Positions 1 through 16,747 of a DNA stretch of 38,033 bases are shown here, in pieces. Source of the DNA: Streptomyces oceani (GTDB taxonomy: Bacteria > Actinomycetota > Actinomycetes > Streptomycetales > Streptomycetaceae); assembly GCF_001751245.1 (NCBI RefSeq), contig NZ_LJGU01000127.1, positions 496,565 through 534,597 on the forward strand. The letters run 5' to 3'. The position numbers and the translations under genes are program-made. The notes under the pieces were generated by a model. It saw only the letters and a program-made list of their open reading frames with translations, ran no database searches and was not told the origin of the DNA. How positions within the stretch are numbered: the stretch's first letter is position 1; each line of letters opens with the position of its first letter.

Positions 1-3000
1 TTCCTCGTCGACCTGGCGACGCGGAACCGTCACGCGCGGCTGCTCATCAGCCTCGCCGATCTCCGCGAGCACGGCCCGAACGACAGCCGCCGGGCTCGGG
101 TGGTCGAACACCAACGTCGCGGGCAGCCGTATCCCTGTGGCCTGGTTGAGGGTGTTGCGCAACTCAACAGCACTGAGCGAGTCGAATCCGAGATCCTTGA
201 ACGCGCGCTCGGCGTCGATCGCCTTCGCGGATCCGTGTCCCAGCACGGACGCGACCTTGGCGAGTACGAGTTCCCGGACGATCGTTTCCCGGTCCGACTC
301 GGCCGCGCCCGCGAGTCGCTGCGCGAGCGAACCGCCAATCTCCGTACGGGCGGGCGCCGGCACCAGACCGCGGAACAGAGCGGGCAGCGAACCCGCGCGG
401 GACCGGGCACGCAGCGCGGCCATCTCCAGCTTGACCGGAGCCAGCAGGGCGGTGTCGACCCCGAGAGCGTGCTCGAGCAACTCCAGCGCTTGGTCAACCG
501 CCAGCTCACCGATACCCGTCCGCGCAAGGCGGGCGAGATCGGCTTCCCCAAGCTGTCCGGCCATACCGGCAGTCCCACCGAGGAGTCCCCACGCCAGGGA
601 GGTGGCCGGCAGACCCTCCGCCCGGCGCTGGGCCGCCAGCGCGTCGAGCGCCGCATTGGCCGCGGAATAGTTCGCCTGACCAGGACTCCCGATCAACGAC
701 GCCACCGACGAGAACAACACGAACGCCGACAGATCCATGCCCGCGGTCAACTCGTGCAGATGCCACGCCGCAGCGACCTTCGGCCGGAACACCCGCTCCA
801 ACTGCTCGGGCGTCAACGACTCGACCACGCCGTCATCCAACACACCCGCCGCATGCACGACCGCCGTCAACGGACGCTCCAACGACGCCAACACCTCCGC
901 CAACCGACCCCGATCACCCACATCACACGCCTCAACCCGCACCGACGCGCCCGCCGACTCCAGCGTGCCGCGCAGCTCGCCCACACCCTCCGCATCCGGG
1001 CCACTCCGACTCAGCAGCACCAGTTGCCGAACGCCTCGCTCCACGAGGTGCCTCGCGAGTGACGCACCCAGGCCGCCCGTACCGCCAGTGATCAGCACGA
1101 CATCCTCGCCGCCCCACGACCTTGGGGCGCCAGGTTGGGCGCGAGTCAGCCGTGGCGCCAGTGGCTGCCCCTCGCGGACCGCGAGCTGCGGCTCATCCGT
1201 GGCGAGGACCGTCGTCCAGTCGACATCGCTGCCGTCCACATCGACAAGCACGAAACGACCGGGATGTTCCGCCTGCGCACTGCGCACCAGGCCCCAGACC
1301 GCTGCCTGTCCGCTCGACGGGGTCTCCGCGCCCACCGCGGCCCCGCCGTGGGTGACGATCGCCAACCGCGCCGTACCAGAGCGATCGTCGTCCAGCCACC
1401 ACCGCACCAGGCCAAGGGCCTTCCGCGCGGCGTCGTACGCAGAGTCCTCGGAGGAGATTCCGACCTCCGTGCGAACGACCTCAGGCATCTCCGCTGTCAG
1501 AGCCGCATCAAGCTCCGTGAGTCTGGCGACCTCGACCGCTGGCCCCTCCTGGGTGACGGGCAGCCAGTCGAGGGTGTACAGCGAACGCCGGCCACCACCG
1601 TTCACACGGGACTGCTCGACAGGACGCACAGCGATCGACTCGATCGCCACCGCCGGGGTGCCCGACTCGTCAACGGCCTCCAGCCGCAACGCGTCCTCTC
1701 CCGTACGAACCGAGCGCACCCGCAGCCGGGTGGCACCCGGCTGGTCGAGACGCACGCCGTTCCAGCTGAACGGCATGCGCTGGCCGTGGTCCCCGTCGGT
1801 CAATAGGAAGACACCGCTCTGCAGCGCGGCGTCGAACAACGCGGGATGGATGCCGTAGGTGCCGGCCTCGACCACGTCCGGTAGGACGACCTCGGCATAG
1901 GTATGCCGATCATCCCGCCACGCGGCCTGGACGCCCTGAAACGCGGGGCCGTAGGTGTAGCCGATGTCGGACAGGCGGCCGTAGAGCTCCTCCACCGGTA
2001 GGGGCTCTACGCCGGCGGGTGGCCACTGCTCGGCCCACCGTGGCGTGGCGACCCTCGGCGGGCCGAGAACGCCACGGGCATGGCAGGTGGTTTCCCGCTC
2101 AGCGCCGGATTCCGGGTACGAGTAGATCACCACTTCGCGCCGGTCGTCGCGGTCGGGTGCGCCAACAGCCACCTGCACCTGGCGTCCGACGCCGCTCGCC
2201 AGCAGCAGCGGAGCCTCCATCACGAGCTCGTCCACCACCGGGGTGCTGGTCTGGGCGCCCGCGGTCAGGGCCAGCTCGATCAGACCCGTCCCGGGCACGA
2301 CAACCGTGTCGAACAATTGGTGCTCAGTGGTCCACCCATGCTCCTCAGTGGAGATTCGTCCAGTAAACAGCCATTCGTCCCGGTCACCCACCTGCATCAC
2401 ACAGGACAGCGCCGGATGCTCCAACTGCTGCAGCCCTGGGGCGACTCTGTCTCCACTGTTCGGCGCCAGCCAGTAACGCTGACGTTGGAAGGCATACGTC
2501 GGCAGCGGGACCAGGCGTGCCGCGGTGTCAGCGTAGAAGACCGGCCAGTCCACCCGGCTGCCCGCAACGTACGCCTGCGCGACGAAGCCGGTGAACGCCT
2601 CGATGTCCGGACGCTTCGACCGCAGTGCCGGGGCGAACGTCACTTGTGCGTCATCGTCCAGGCACTGGCGTGCCATCGCGGTGAGCACCGCGTCCGGGCC
2701 CAGTTCGAAGAACCTGCGAACGCCTAGGTCGTACAGCGCGGACACACCGTCGGCGAACCGCACGGTCTCGCGCACGTGCCGCACCCAGTACTCCGGGTCA
2801 TGGGTCGTCATGACCTCAGCGGTCACGTTGGACACGACGGGGAGGCGCGGTTCCTCGAAGCGCAGTCGCTCCACGACGCGGCGGAACTCGTCCAGCATCG
2901 GCTCCATCCGCGGCGAGTGGAACGCGTGCGAGGTGCGTAGCCGCGAGGTCCGGTGTCCCTCCCAGGCCGGCAGCCATTCCTCGACCGCCTCCATGTCACC

Positions 3001-5159
3001 CGACACGACCACCGCACGGGGGGCGTTCACGGCGGCTATCGAAAGCCTGCCCGCGAAGTCTCGCAGCGTGTCGAGAACCTCCTCCTCGCCAGCCTCCACG
3101 GCGACCATCGCCCCGCCGGCTGGCAGCTCCCCCATCAGCCGTCCGCGGGCCACGACCAGCTCACAGGCGTCTGGTAGTGACAGGGCACCGGCGACGTGAG
3201 TCGCGACGATCTCACCCACCGAATGCCCGATGACGTAGTCCACACCGATGCCGAGCGACTCCACCAGCCGGAACAACGCCGTCTCGACCGCGAACAACGC
3301 GACCTGTGTGAACTCCGTGGCGTCCAGGAGTTCCGCTTCAGCGGTGCCCTCCTCAGCCTCGAGCAGGTCCCGTACGGAGCGACCGACGCGCGGGTCCAGC
3401 TCGGCGCACACTTCGTCCAGTGCCTGCCCGTACACCGGGAAGGACGCCGCCAGTTCCACGCCCATGCGAGCGCGCTGCGTGCCCTGGCCGGAGAACAGCA
3501 GCGCTGTCTTCCCGCTGACCGCGGACGTACCGGACTCCACTGCCGTGAGGCCGTTCAGCAAGGTGTCACGATCGGACGCGACCACCACCGCCCGCTGGTC
3601 GAGCAACGCCCGCCCCGACACCGTCGACAGAGCGACGTCCGGCACGGACAGGTCGGATCGGCCCTCGACGTGCTTCCGTAGCCGCTCCGCCTGCGCGCGC
3701 AACGCGGCTTCAGTACGTGCCGAGAGCACCACCGGGGCCGTGTCCAACGAGCGCTTGGCCGGAGCGGGTTCCGGATCGCCTTGAGGTTCTTCCTCCAGGA
3801 TGACGTGCGCGTTCGTGCCGCTGATCCCGAAGCCCGACACGCCAGCGCGCCGGATACGGTCGCTTCTGGCCCACTCCTGCGCTTCGGTCAGCAGGTGGAC
3901 TCGGCCGTCTTCCCAATCCACGTATGGCGACGGCTCGTCGACGTGCAGCGTGGCCGGCAGCACGCCGTGCCGCATCGCCATGACCATCTTGATGACGCCC
4001 GCGGCACCCGCCGCGGCCGACGTATGCCCGATGTTGGACTTGATCGAGCCCAGCCACAGCGGCCCGCCCGCACGTTCCACGCCGTACGTGGCCAGCAGGC
4101 TTCGGGCCTCGATCGGGTCGCCGAGCTGAGTCCCCGTACCGTGTCCCTCCACAGCGTCGACATCGGCGGCGCACAGGCCCGCGTTCGCCAGCGCGGCCCG
4201 GATCACCCGCTCTTGTGACGGGCCGCTCGGCGCGGTCAGCCCGTTGCTCGCGCCGTCCTGGTTCATGGCGCTGCCGCGCACCAGTCCGAGCACGCGGTGG
4301 CCGAGCCGCCGGGCGTCCGAGAGACGCTCCAGGACCAGCAGGCCCACGCCGTCGGAGAATCCCGTACCGTCCGCCGAGGCTGCGTAGGCCTTGCACCGCC
4401 CGTCCGGTGCCAGTCCACGCTGACGGCTGAACTCAAGGAACAGGAAGGGGCCCGCGAGGATCGTCACGCCGCCCACCAGCGCGAGAGAACACTCACCCGA
4501 CCTCAGCGCCTGCCCTGCCAGGTGGATGGCGGCCAGTGACGAAGAACACGCGGTGTCCACCGTGACGGCTGGCCCCTCCAACCCCAGGTGATAGGCGATC
4601 CGCCCGGACACCACACTGCTCTGGGTCCCGGTGAGCCGGTAGCCCTCCAGTTCCCGCGGCATCGTCCCCCCGTAGTCCGAGGTGACTGTGCCGCAGAAGA
4701 CCCCGGTGTCGGTGCCGCGTAGCGAGTTGGGAGCTATCCCCGCGTCCTCGAAGGCCTCCCACGCCGCTTCCAGCGCGATCCGTTGTGTCGGGTCGATAGC
4801 CAGCGCCTCACGCGGGCTGATCCCAAAGAAGTCGGCGTCGAAGTCGCCAGCCCCGTCGATGAACCCGCCCGCGTCGGTGGTGATGGCGCCTGGCTGGTCC
4901 GCTGCTCCGCCGGACAGCCGCTCCAGGTCCCAGCCACGGTCAGTGGGCAACGCGGTCATCGCGTCTGTGCCCGAGGCGACGAGCTCCCACAGGTCGTCCG
5001 GGGAGTTCACCCCGCCCGGGTAACGGCAGCTCATGCCGACGATGGCGAGTGGTTCCTCGTCGCGTTGCTCCAGTTCACGCACGCGGCGGTTCGCGCTCCG
5101 CAGCTCCGAGGTGACCTTCCGCAGGTAGGTACGAAGCTTCTGCTCGTCCATGTGTTCGC

Positions 5160-5163
<4 letters not shown>
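1..5163 (-). CDS. Type I modular polyketide synthase, one module KS-AT(malonyl)-DH-KR-ACP, 3' end outside window
   Basis: The protein starts at ATG 5163, overlapping the upstream PKS stop as ATGA. Residues 1-35 form a charged N-terminal docking helix. The KS follows with DTACSSS (about 204), EGHGTGT and NIGHT. The AT has GHSVGE (about 646) and HAFH (about 745), the signature for malonyl-CoA. The DH has its catalytic His near 947, YGPAF near 1070 and FDAALQ near 1110; the His motif reads [10 protein letters not shown], with Asp where Gly is usual. The KR has TGGTGGLG near 1361, LDD (B type) and catalytic Tyr in QANYSAAN near 1498; no Pro follows the Tyr, which suggests B1. The ACP has LGFDSL near 1660. 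No ER is present. The window ends just after the ACP, at about residue 1721, so a docking tail or further modules may follow. The expected step is malonate addition, ketoreduction and dehydration to an alkene. The product is unknown. Confidence 0.95.
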
Positions 5164-11585
<6,422 letters not shown>

Positions 11586-12048
11586 CTAAATCCCCCCTGT
11601 CTCGGCGCGGGCGGCCGATTGCTATTCAGCTGCGGTCATGCCTCGCTGACGTTTGCGCACGCGAGCGCACCGAACACTCGGAGCTGAATATCGTGCTCAG
11701 TTCGCAGCAATGCGCAGCCTGTGCGAAAACTCTCGACCGCTACCTGCTGCACAGATATTGCAGGCGCTGCTGACTCGGGCCCCCGTGTCCGTATACCGGC
11801 CTCACGAATCTCTTATCGATGTGACGGTGCATGCAGTATTGCCACAAGCTGGCCCCGTCACCTAACGATTCTGGAGGTCCGTCATAAAGCTGACAGGCGA
11901 ACGCTGGTTCATGGCAACTACATGACGTCACATCCAGCCCCTGAAGAGACCACACGAGCCTCCGAGGCACCCGCGTGGTGCGAGCTCAACACCGCATCGG
12001 GACGCTTTCCGCGAACCGAGAGATAGTGGAAAGCGACCGAACGTGACC
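11586..12048. other. Intergenic leader upstream of the PKS genes
   Basis: No convincing gene lies here; short open frames lack ribosome sites and family features. The stretch is noticeably less GC-rich than its surroundings, as expected for a control region. It lies upstream of the PKS start and should hold the PKS promoter, but I could not fix -35 and -10 boxes with confidence. Short symmetric elements include TGACGTCA near 11923. I recognised no LuxR, SARP or gamma-butyrolactone-receptor site. Confidence 0.5.
12003..12035. repeat. Perfect 8-bp inverted repeat, 17-nt spacer
   Basis: CGCTTTCC (12003-12010) is exactly complementary to GGAAAGCG (12028-12035). It lies just beyond the terminator-like hairpin of the M23 gene and about 420 bp upstream of the PKS start. 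It could be a second hairpin at the end of the M23 transcript or a protein-binding site. Its role is unknown. Confidence 0.45.
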
Positions 12049-12076
12049 GTCGGGCGGGCCCCTGGACCCGCCCGAC
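12049..12076 (-). terminator. Terminator hairpin of the M23 peptidase gene
   Basis: GTCGGGCGGG (12049-12058) pairs perfectly with CCCGCCCGAC (12067-12076) around an 8-nt loop. It lies 37 nt past the stop of the M23 gene in its direction of transcription. There is no T-tract, which is common for actinomycete terminators. Confidence 0.7.
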
Positions 12077-12112
12077 GCGCCGCACCGCATGAGGGGCGGA
12101 GATGTCAGCTCG

Positions 12113-12772
12113 TCAGAGACGCACTCCGCGCTGCGTGAGATACGACATCGGGTCGATGTCCGACCCGTAGTCCCGCTCGGCTCGGGTCTCGAAGTGCAGG
12201 TGCGGCCCCGTCGAGTTGCCGGTGTTCCCGGACTTGCCCAGCGAGGTACCCGCCCGCACCTGGTCGCCCTTGTGCACGTCCCGCTCGGAGAGGTGGGCGA
12301 AGAGGGTGTACGTGCCGTCCCTCATCTGGACGACTATCAGCTCCCCGTACGCTCCCGAGTCCCCGGAGAAGACGACCGTGCCGTCGCCGACGCTGCGTAC
12401 CGGGGTACCGGTCGGGACGGCGAAGTCCACGCCGGTGTGGTGGCCGGCGGCCCAGTCACCGCGCGCGCCGTAGGTTTCGGAGACCTCGGGGTTGGAGAGC
12501 GGCCGGGTCCAGGAGCCGGGCGAGCCGTACGGCCGGCCGCCGTAGAAGTGGATGAGTTCTCCCGGCCACAGGACGCCGAGTGGCCCGAAGCCGACACGAC
12601 TCTGCTCACCGGCGGCCCGCGGCCCGGAGCGTGGCGGCTCGGAGTGCGGCTCGGAGTGCGCGGACGCGGGCGCGGCCCAGGTGGGGGACATGCCGAGGAT
12701 CAGACCTGCCGTCAGCGTGCCGCAGACCAAGCGGGACACCGCGTTGATCGGTTGTCGATTCGCTGCGTTCAT
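12113..12772 (-). CDS. Secreted M23-family (LytM-type) metallopeptidase
   Basis: This 219-residue protein has an N-terminal signal sequence: basic start, hydrophobic run at about 14-34, then ASA near 38 as a likely cleavage site. A Ser/Pro/Gly-rich linker follows. The M23 zinc site is complete: HTGVD (H112, D116) and HLH (H191, H193), with H160 in TLFAH. These enzymes cut peptide cross-links in the cell wall, outside the membrane. The ATG at 12772 is preferred because it sits directly before the signal sequence; an in-frame GTG at 12823 adds 17 residues and has no ribosome site. No peptidoglycan-binding domain is present. The gene stands alone, with its own hairpin after the stop. Confidence 0.9.
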   Translation of the reverse strand: MNAANRQPINAVSRLVCGTLTAGLILGMSPTWAAPASAHSEPHSEPPRSGPRAAGEQSRVGFGPLGVLWPGELIHFYGGRPYGSPGSWTRPLSNPEVSETYGARGDWAAGHHTGVDFAVPTGTPVRSVGDGTVVFSGDSGAYGELIVVQMRDGTYTLFAHLSERDVHKGDQVRAGTSLGKSGNTGNSTGPHLHFETRAERDYGSDIDPMSYLTQRGVRL

Positions 12773-13243
12773 ACCAGTGAGCCAAAACCGGTCACGCGAC
12801 CCACGCATGCGGGAGCGGTCCACAGGGGTGACGGGCAGTCATGGGAACAGATCTGCGAGCGTACGCGGTCGAGGCTCCCGAGGTGGCCGACACTCCGCCT
12901 CGCCGGCCGCAACCGGACGCCGGGTCAGGCACATCGAGCGCGCTGCCGTGACAACTGCCGCATTCTCCTGACGAACAGCCGCCCCGTCAGGTCGAGGCGC
13001 AGCCGGCTACGCCGGGCCAGGAGGGACCTCGGACCACCAGTCCTTCGACAGCACCGGTCGCGAACTGGCTCTTTGCCGGGCCGCGGGTCGCGCCACCCAG
13101 CGTACGCACGCGTACCTCTCCGGAGCCAGGACGGCGTACGGCGGCGCGACGCCACGACGGCAACCCCCGGACCGTACGGATGAGTTGTCGCGTGATGTCT
13201 TGACACTCCACAGCTACTCGATGACTCTTCAACTCATCACGTC
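12773..13243. other. Intergenic region between the divergent M23 and cebE genes
   Basis: No gene is supported here. Small minus-strand frames (12925-13206 and 12987-13232) have Arg-rich translations without family features and are treated as chance. An inverted repeat, CCTGACG (12967-12973) with CGTCAGG (12985-12991), could form a hairpin in the leader of the M23 transcript. A TTGACA hexamer at 13200-13205 is a plausible -35 box for cebE; no good -10 was found. I looked for a ydaO-type riboswitch, often found before cell-wall hydrolase genes, and did not recognise one. Confidence 0.5.
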
Positions 13244-13257
13244 TGGGAGCGCTCCCA
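13244..13257. promoter_or_regulatory. CebR operator upstream of cebE (perfect 14-bp palindrome)
   Basis: The sequence TGGGAGCGCTCCCA is a perfect palindrome and matches the known binding site of CebR, the LacI-family cellobiose repressor of Streptomyces. It lies 45 nt before the cebE start and just downstream of a TTGACA hexamer at 13200-13205. A repressor bound here would block transcription near its start. Cello-oligosaccharides release CebR in the species where it has been studied. Confidence 0.9.
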
Positions 13258-13302
13258 AGCCAGCTGAACCGTTCATGTCCCGTACGTTCCCGGGAGGATG
13301 CA

Positions 13303-14640
13303 ATGCACGGAAGGCACCATCCCGCACCATTCCGCCGCCACCTCCGACCTCACTCGCGCCGGCTGGCCACGGCGCTGCTCGCCGGCCTGCTGGGCGCCGG
13401 GCTGCTCACGGGCTGTGCGTCGGACGAGTCTGGCTCGGGCAAGGGCGGGGAGGTCACGCTGTCCGTCGGCGTCTTCGGCGTCTTCGGCTACGAACAGGCC
13501 GGCCTCTACGACGAGTACGAGAAGCTGCATCCGAACGTCACCATCAAGGAGAACTCCACCGAGCGGAACGAGGACTACTACCCCGCGCTGCTCAACCACC
13601 TCTCCGCCGGCAGCGGACTGCAGGACATCCAGGCCGTGGAGGTCTCCAACATCCGTGAACTGGCCGAGCTCCAACCCGACAAGTTCACCGACCTGAAGAG
13701 TGCCGAGGGCGTACGCGAGGACGACTACCTGCCCTGGAAGTGGGACCAGGCCAGGACCGAGGACGGCAAGGTCATCGGACTGGGCACGGACATCGGGCCG
13801 ATGGGCGTCTGCTATCGCAAGGACCTCTTCGAGAAGGCCGGGCTGCCCACAGATCGGGAGAAGGTGAGCGAACTCTGGTCGGGTGACTGGTCGAAGTACC
13901 TGGACGTGGGCGAGAAGTACACCGAGAACGCCCCGAGCGGCACCCACTTCACGGACGGCGCCGCGGGCGTCTACAACGGCTCCGTCTCCAGCTACGCCAA
14001 GAAGAACTACAGCGAGGACGGCGAGCTGATCTATCAGGAGAGCAAGGCCGTCCAGAAGTCCTGGGACCTCGCCATGCGCGCCGTCCAGGGAAAGATGACG
14101 GCGAAGCTCAAGCAGTTCGACACCGAGTGGGACCACGCCTTCGCCAACGGCGACTTCGCCAGCGTCGTGTGCCCGTCCTGGATGCTCGGCTACATCAAGG
14201 ACAAGTCCGGCAAACAGGGCGCGGACAAGTGGGACATCGCCGCCGCACCGAAACCCGCCAACTGGGGCGGGTCCTTCCTCACCGTGCCGGCGTCCGGCCC
14301 GCACCAGGAGGAGGCCACGAAGCTCGCCACCTGGCTGACCGCCCCGGAGCAGCAGGCCAAGCTCTTCGCCGAGCAGGCGAGCTTCCCGAGTTCCTCGGCC
14401 GCGTACGAACTGCCCGAGGTGAAGGACGCCACACACGACTACTTCGGTGACGCGCCCATCGGGAAGATCTTCGCGAGGGCGGCGAAGGACATCCCCACCG
14501 CGATCCTGGGTCCCAAGGACCAGATCATCGGGGAGAACATCAGCAACGTCGGGATCCTCCAGGTCGAACAGCAGGGCAAGTCCCCGGAGCAGGGCTGGGA
14601 CGCCGCGATGAAGGCCCTCGACAACGCACTCGACCGGTGA
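13303..14640 (+). CDS. cebE: Cellobiose/cello-oligosaccharide ABC transporter substrate-binding lipoprotein
   Basis: This 445-residue family-1 solute-binding protein has a basic N-terminus, a hydrophobic stretch and lipobox LLTGC with Cys38, so it should be a membrane-anchored extracellular lipoprotein. The body shows a typical sugar-binding fold, including VTLSVGVFGVFG near the mature start and GVCYRKDLFEKAGLP. The start ATG has GGGAGG 5 nt upstream. It is the first gene of a three-gene transporter operon behind a perfect CebR operator, with a GH1 beta-glucosidase downstream. That order matches cebEFG-bglC of Streptomyces and supports cellobiose or cellotriose as substrate. No ATPase is encoded nearby; in this system the shared ATPase MsiK is usually elsewhere. 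Confidence 0.9.
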   Translation: MHGRHHPAPFRRHLRPHSRRLATALLAGLLGAGLLTGCASDESGSGKGGEVTLSVGVFGVFGYEQAGLYDEYEKLHPNVTIKENSTERNEDYYPALLNHLSAGSGLQDIQAVEVSNIRELAELQPDKFTDLKSAEGVREDDYLPWKWDQARTEDGKVIGLGTDIGPMGVCYRKDLFEKAGLPTDREKVSELWSGDWSKYLDVGEKYTENAPSGTHFTDGAAGVYNGSVSSYAKKNYSEDGELIYQESKAVQKSWDLAMRAVQGKMTAKLKQFDTEWDHAFANGDFASVVCPSWMLGYIKDKSGKQGADKWDIAAAPKPANWGGSFLTVPASGPHQEEATKLATWLTAPEQQAKLFAEQASFPSSSAAYELPEVKDATHDYFGDAPIGKIFARAAKDIPTAILGPKDQIIGENISNVGILQVEQQGKSPEQGWDAAMKALDNALDR

Positions 14641-14653
14641 CCGGGGCCGCCTG

Positions 14654-15706
14654 ATGTCCTCCGAGCCGCATGGTGCCGCGCCCTCCACCCGGGACGGCGC
14701 GGTACCAGCCCAGCCGGGAGCAGCTCTGTCGGGGCCAGCTCCCGCGCCCAGCGACCCGGCACCCGGCCCGGCGGCGCCCACCGAGCGGGAGACGCGGCGG
14801 TCCGCCCGGCGCAGCCGGCGCTACCAGCGGGACGCCCGCTGGAGTCCGTACGCCTTCATCGCGCCGTTCTTCCTCTTCTTCGCCGCCTTCGGCCTCTTCC
14901 CACTGCTCTACACCGGCTGGGCGTCCCTGCACAAGGTCTCGCTGCACAGCCCCACCGAGATGGAATGGGCCGGGCTGCACAACTACTCGCGGCTGCTCTC
15001 GGACGACTTCTTCTGGAACGCCCTGCAGAACACCCTCACCATCGGCGTGATCTCAACCGTCCCGCAACTGCTCATGGCGCTCGGGCTGGCCCATCTGCTC
15101 AACTACCGGCTGCGCGGATCGACCTTCTTCCGAGTCGCCCTGCTGACGCCGTACGCCACCTCGGTCGCCGCGGCCACGCTCGTGTTCGCGATGCTCTACG
15201 GCCGGGACTACGGGATGATCAACTGGGCCCTGGAGCTCGTCGGCCTGAGCCCGGTGAACTGGGAGACCGGCACCTGGACCTCGCAGATCGCCGTGTCCAG
15301 CATCGTCATCTGGCGCTGGACCGGCTACAACACCCTGATCTATCTCGCCGCCATGCAGGCGGTGCCGAACGACCTGTACGAGTCGGCCGCGCTGGACGGC
15401 GCGTCCCGCTGGCAGCAGTTCGTCCACGTCACCATCCCCTCGCTGCGGCCGACGATCCTGTTCACGGTGGTCGTCTCGACCATCGGGGCCACCCAGCTCT
15501 TCGGCGAGCCCCTGCTGTTCGGCGGCTCGCAGACGGGCGGGGCCTCGCACCAGTACCAGACGCTCGGCCTCTATCTCTACGAGCAGGGCTGGTTCAACTT
15601 CCATCTCGGCCGGGCGTCCGCTATCGCCTGGGCGATGTTCCTGATCCTGGTGGTGATCGGGCTGTTGAACTGGCTGGTCGCCCGACGGCTCCAGAAGAGT
15701 CACTGA
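14654..15706 (+). CDS. cebF: Cello-oligosaccharide ABC transporter permease
   Basis: This 350-residue integral membrane protein begins with a Pro/Ala-rich cytoplasmic segment of about 60 residues, then shows about six hydrophobic helices starting at [13 protein letters not shown]. The ABC-permease EAA loop is visible as [14 protein letters not shown] followed by IPSLRPT; it contacts the ATPase. It pairs with the next gene to form the sugar channel. The gene starts 13 nt after the cebE stop, with a weak ribosome site, consistent with coupled translation in one operon. Control should come from the CebR operator before cebE. Confidence 0.92.
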   Translation: MSSEPHGAAPSTRDGAVPAQPGAALSGPAPAPSDPAPGPAAPTERETRRSARRSRRYQRDARWSPYAFIAPFFLFFAAFGLFPLLYTGWASLHKVSLHSPTEMEWAGLHNYSRLLSDDFFWNALQNTLTIGVISTVPQLLMALGLAHLLNYRLRGSTFFRVALLTPYATSVAAATLVFAMLYGRDYGMINWALELVGLSPVNWETGTWTSQIAVSSIVIWRWTGYNTLIYLAAMQAVPNDLYESAALDGASRWQQFVHVTIPSLRPTILFTVVVSTIGATQLFGEPLLFGGSQTGGASHQYQTLGLYLYEQGWFNFHLGRASAIAWAMFLILVVIGLLNWLVARRLQKSH

Positions 15707-15718
15707 GGGGGTTACGTC

Positions 15719-16555
15719 ATGGCACGACGCGCCGGTGGACAACTGCACGGCGGGTGGGTCAGTCACACCGTGCTGATCGTCTTCGCCCTCGGCTCGCTCC
15801 TGCCGTTGGTGTGGACGGCCATCGCGGCGTCCCGTACCAACGCGCGACTGGCCGAGACGCCGCCGCCGTTCTGGTTCGGCGGCAACCTGCTGGAGAACCT
15901 GGGCACCGCCTGGAGCGACGCGAACATGGGCCGCGCCCTCTTCAACACGGTCGTGGTGGCCGGCTCGATCGCGCTCAGCACGGTGCTGTTCGCGACGCTC
16001 GCCGGATTCGCCTTCGCCAAGCTGCGGTTCCGCGCCAAGAACCTGCTGCTCCTCCTGGTGATCGGCACGATGATGGTCCCACCGCAGCTCAGCGTGGTAC
16101 CGCTGTTCATGGCGATCGCCGAACTCGAGTGGACCAACCAGCTCCAGGCCGTCATCCTGCCGATGATGGTGAGCGCCTTCGGGGTGTTCTTCATGCGGCA
16201 GTTCCTGATCACGGCGCTGCCGACCGAGCTGATCGAGGCCGCGCGGGTGGACGGCGCGCACAGCGTGCGGGTGGTCTGGCACGTGGTCTTCCCGGTGGCC
16301 CGGCCGGCGATGGCGGTGCTGGGCATGCTGACCTTCGTGATGGCCTGGAACGAGTTCTTCTGGCCGATCATCGCTCTCACCCAGGAGAACCCCACCGTCC
16401 AGGTCGCGTTGACCGGGCTCGGTCGGGGCTACATTCCCGACCAGTCGGTGATCATGGCGGGCGCCCTGCTCGGCACGCTGCCACTGTTGCTCGCCTTCGC
16501 GGTCTTCGGCAAGCAGATCGTCGGCGGAATCATGCAGGGGGCCGTCAAGGGCTGA
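15719..16555 (+). CDS. cebG: Cello-oligosaccharide ABC transporter permease, second subunit
   Basis: This 278-residue permease of the MalG/CebG type has an N-terminal helix ([17 protein letters not shown]) and about five further membrane segments. Its EAA loop reads [17 protein letters not shown] followed by FPVARPAM. A strong GAGGGGG ribosome site lies 7 nt before ATG, and the cebF stop is 12 nt upstream, so it belongs to the same operon. A long open frame on the opposite strand (15053-16708) and one in another forward frame (14965-18171) reflect GC bias and are not genes. Confidence 0.92.
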   Translation: MARRAGGQLHGGWVSHTVLIVFALGSLLPLVWTAIAASRTNARLAETPPPFWFGGNLLENLGTAWSDANMGRALFNTVVVAGSIALSTVLFATLAGFAFAKLRFRAKNLLLLLVIGTMMVPPQLSVVPLFMAIAELEWTNQLQAVILPMMVSAFGVFFMRQFLITALPTELIEAARVDGAHSVRVVWHVVFPVARPAMAVLGMLTFVMAWNEFFWPIIALTQENPTVQVALTGLGRGYIPDQSVIMAGALLGTLPLLLAFAVFGKQIVGGIMQGAVKG

Positions 16556-16733
16556 TACGTACTCACCCGACCTGTCTTTCCCGCGCTCCGTGCCCGTACA
16601 CCCACGCCCCGTACGCCCGCCCCCGCGCGGAAGCGCCGTACTCCGTACCCCGCGAGCTGCGTGGGCACAAGGCGCGCCGTACCCCACGCCCCCGCGGTTC
16701 ACGTCCATGTCCTACGTCCAACTCGGCCAGTGA

Positions 16734-16747
16734 TGGGAGCGCTTCCA
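16734..16747. promoter_or_regulatory. CebR operator overlapping the bglC ribosome site and start codon
   Basis: TGGGAGCGCTTCCA differs from the perfect cebE operator at one base. Its GGGAG (16735-16739) is also the best ribosome-binding site for bglC, and its last base is the A of the bglC ATG. The site is therefore read both by the repressor as DNA and by the ribosome as RNA. The promoter must lie upstream, either at cebE or within 16556-16733. Confidence 0.85.

Noticed and set aside
11923..11932. TGACGTCA palindrome as a PKS regulator site
   Set aside because: An 8-bp palindrome is expected by chance and matches no known Streptomyces pathway regulator.
12925..13232. Small minus-strand frames upstream of the M23 gene
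   Set aside because: Arg-rich translations, no ribosome site and no recognisable features; they overlap the cebE promoter region.
13273..14781. A 502-codon open frame antisense to cebE
   Set aside because: It is opposite a clear lipoprotein gene, with Leu/Gly/Val-rich sequence and no motifs.
15053..16708. A 551-codon open frame antisense to cebF-cebG
   Set aside because: The translation is low-complexity His/Arg/Glu-rich without any family motif and lies opposite well-supported permease genes.
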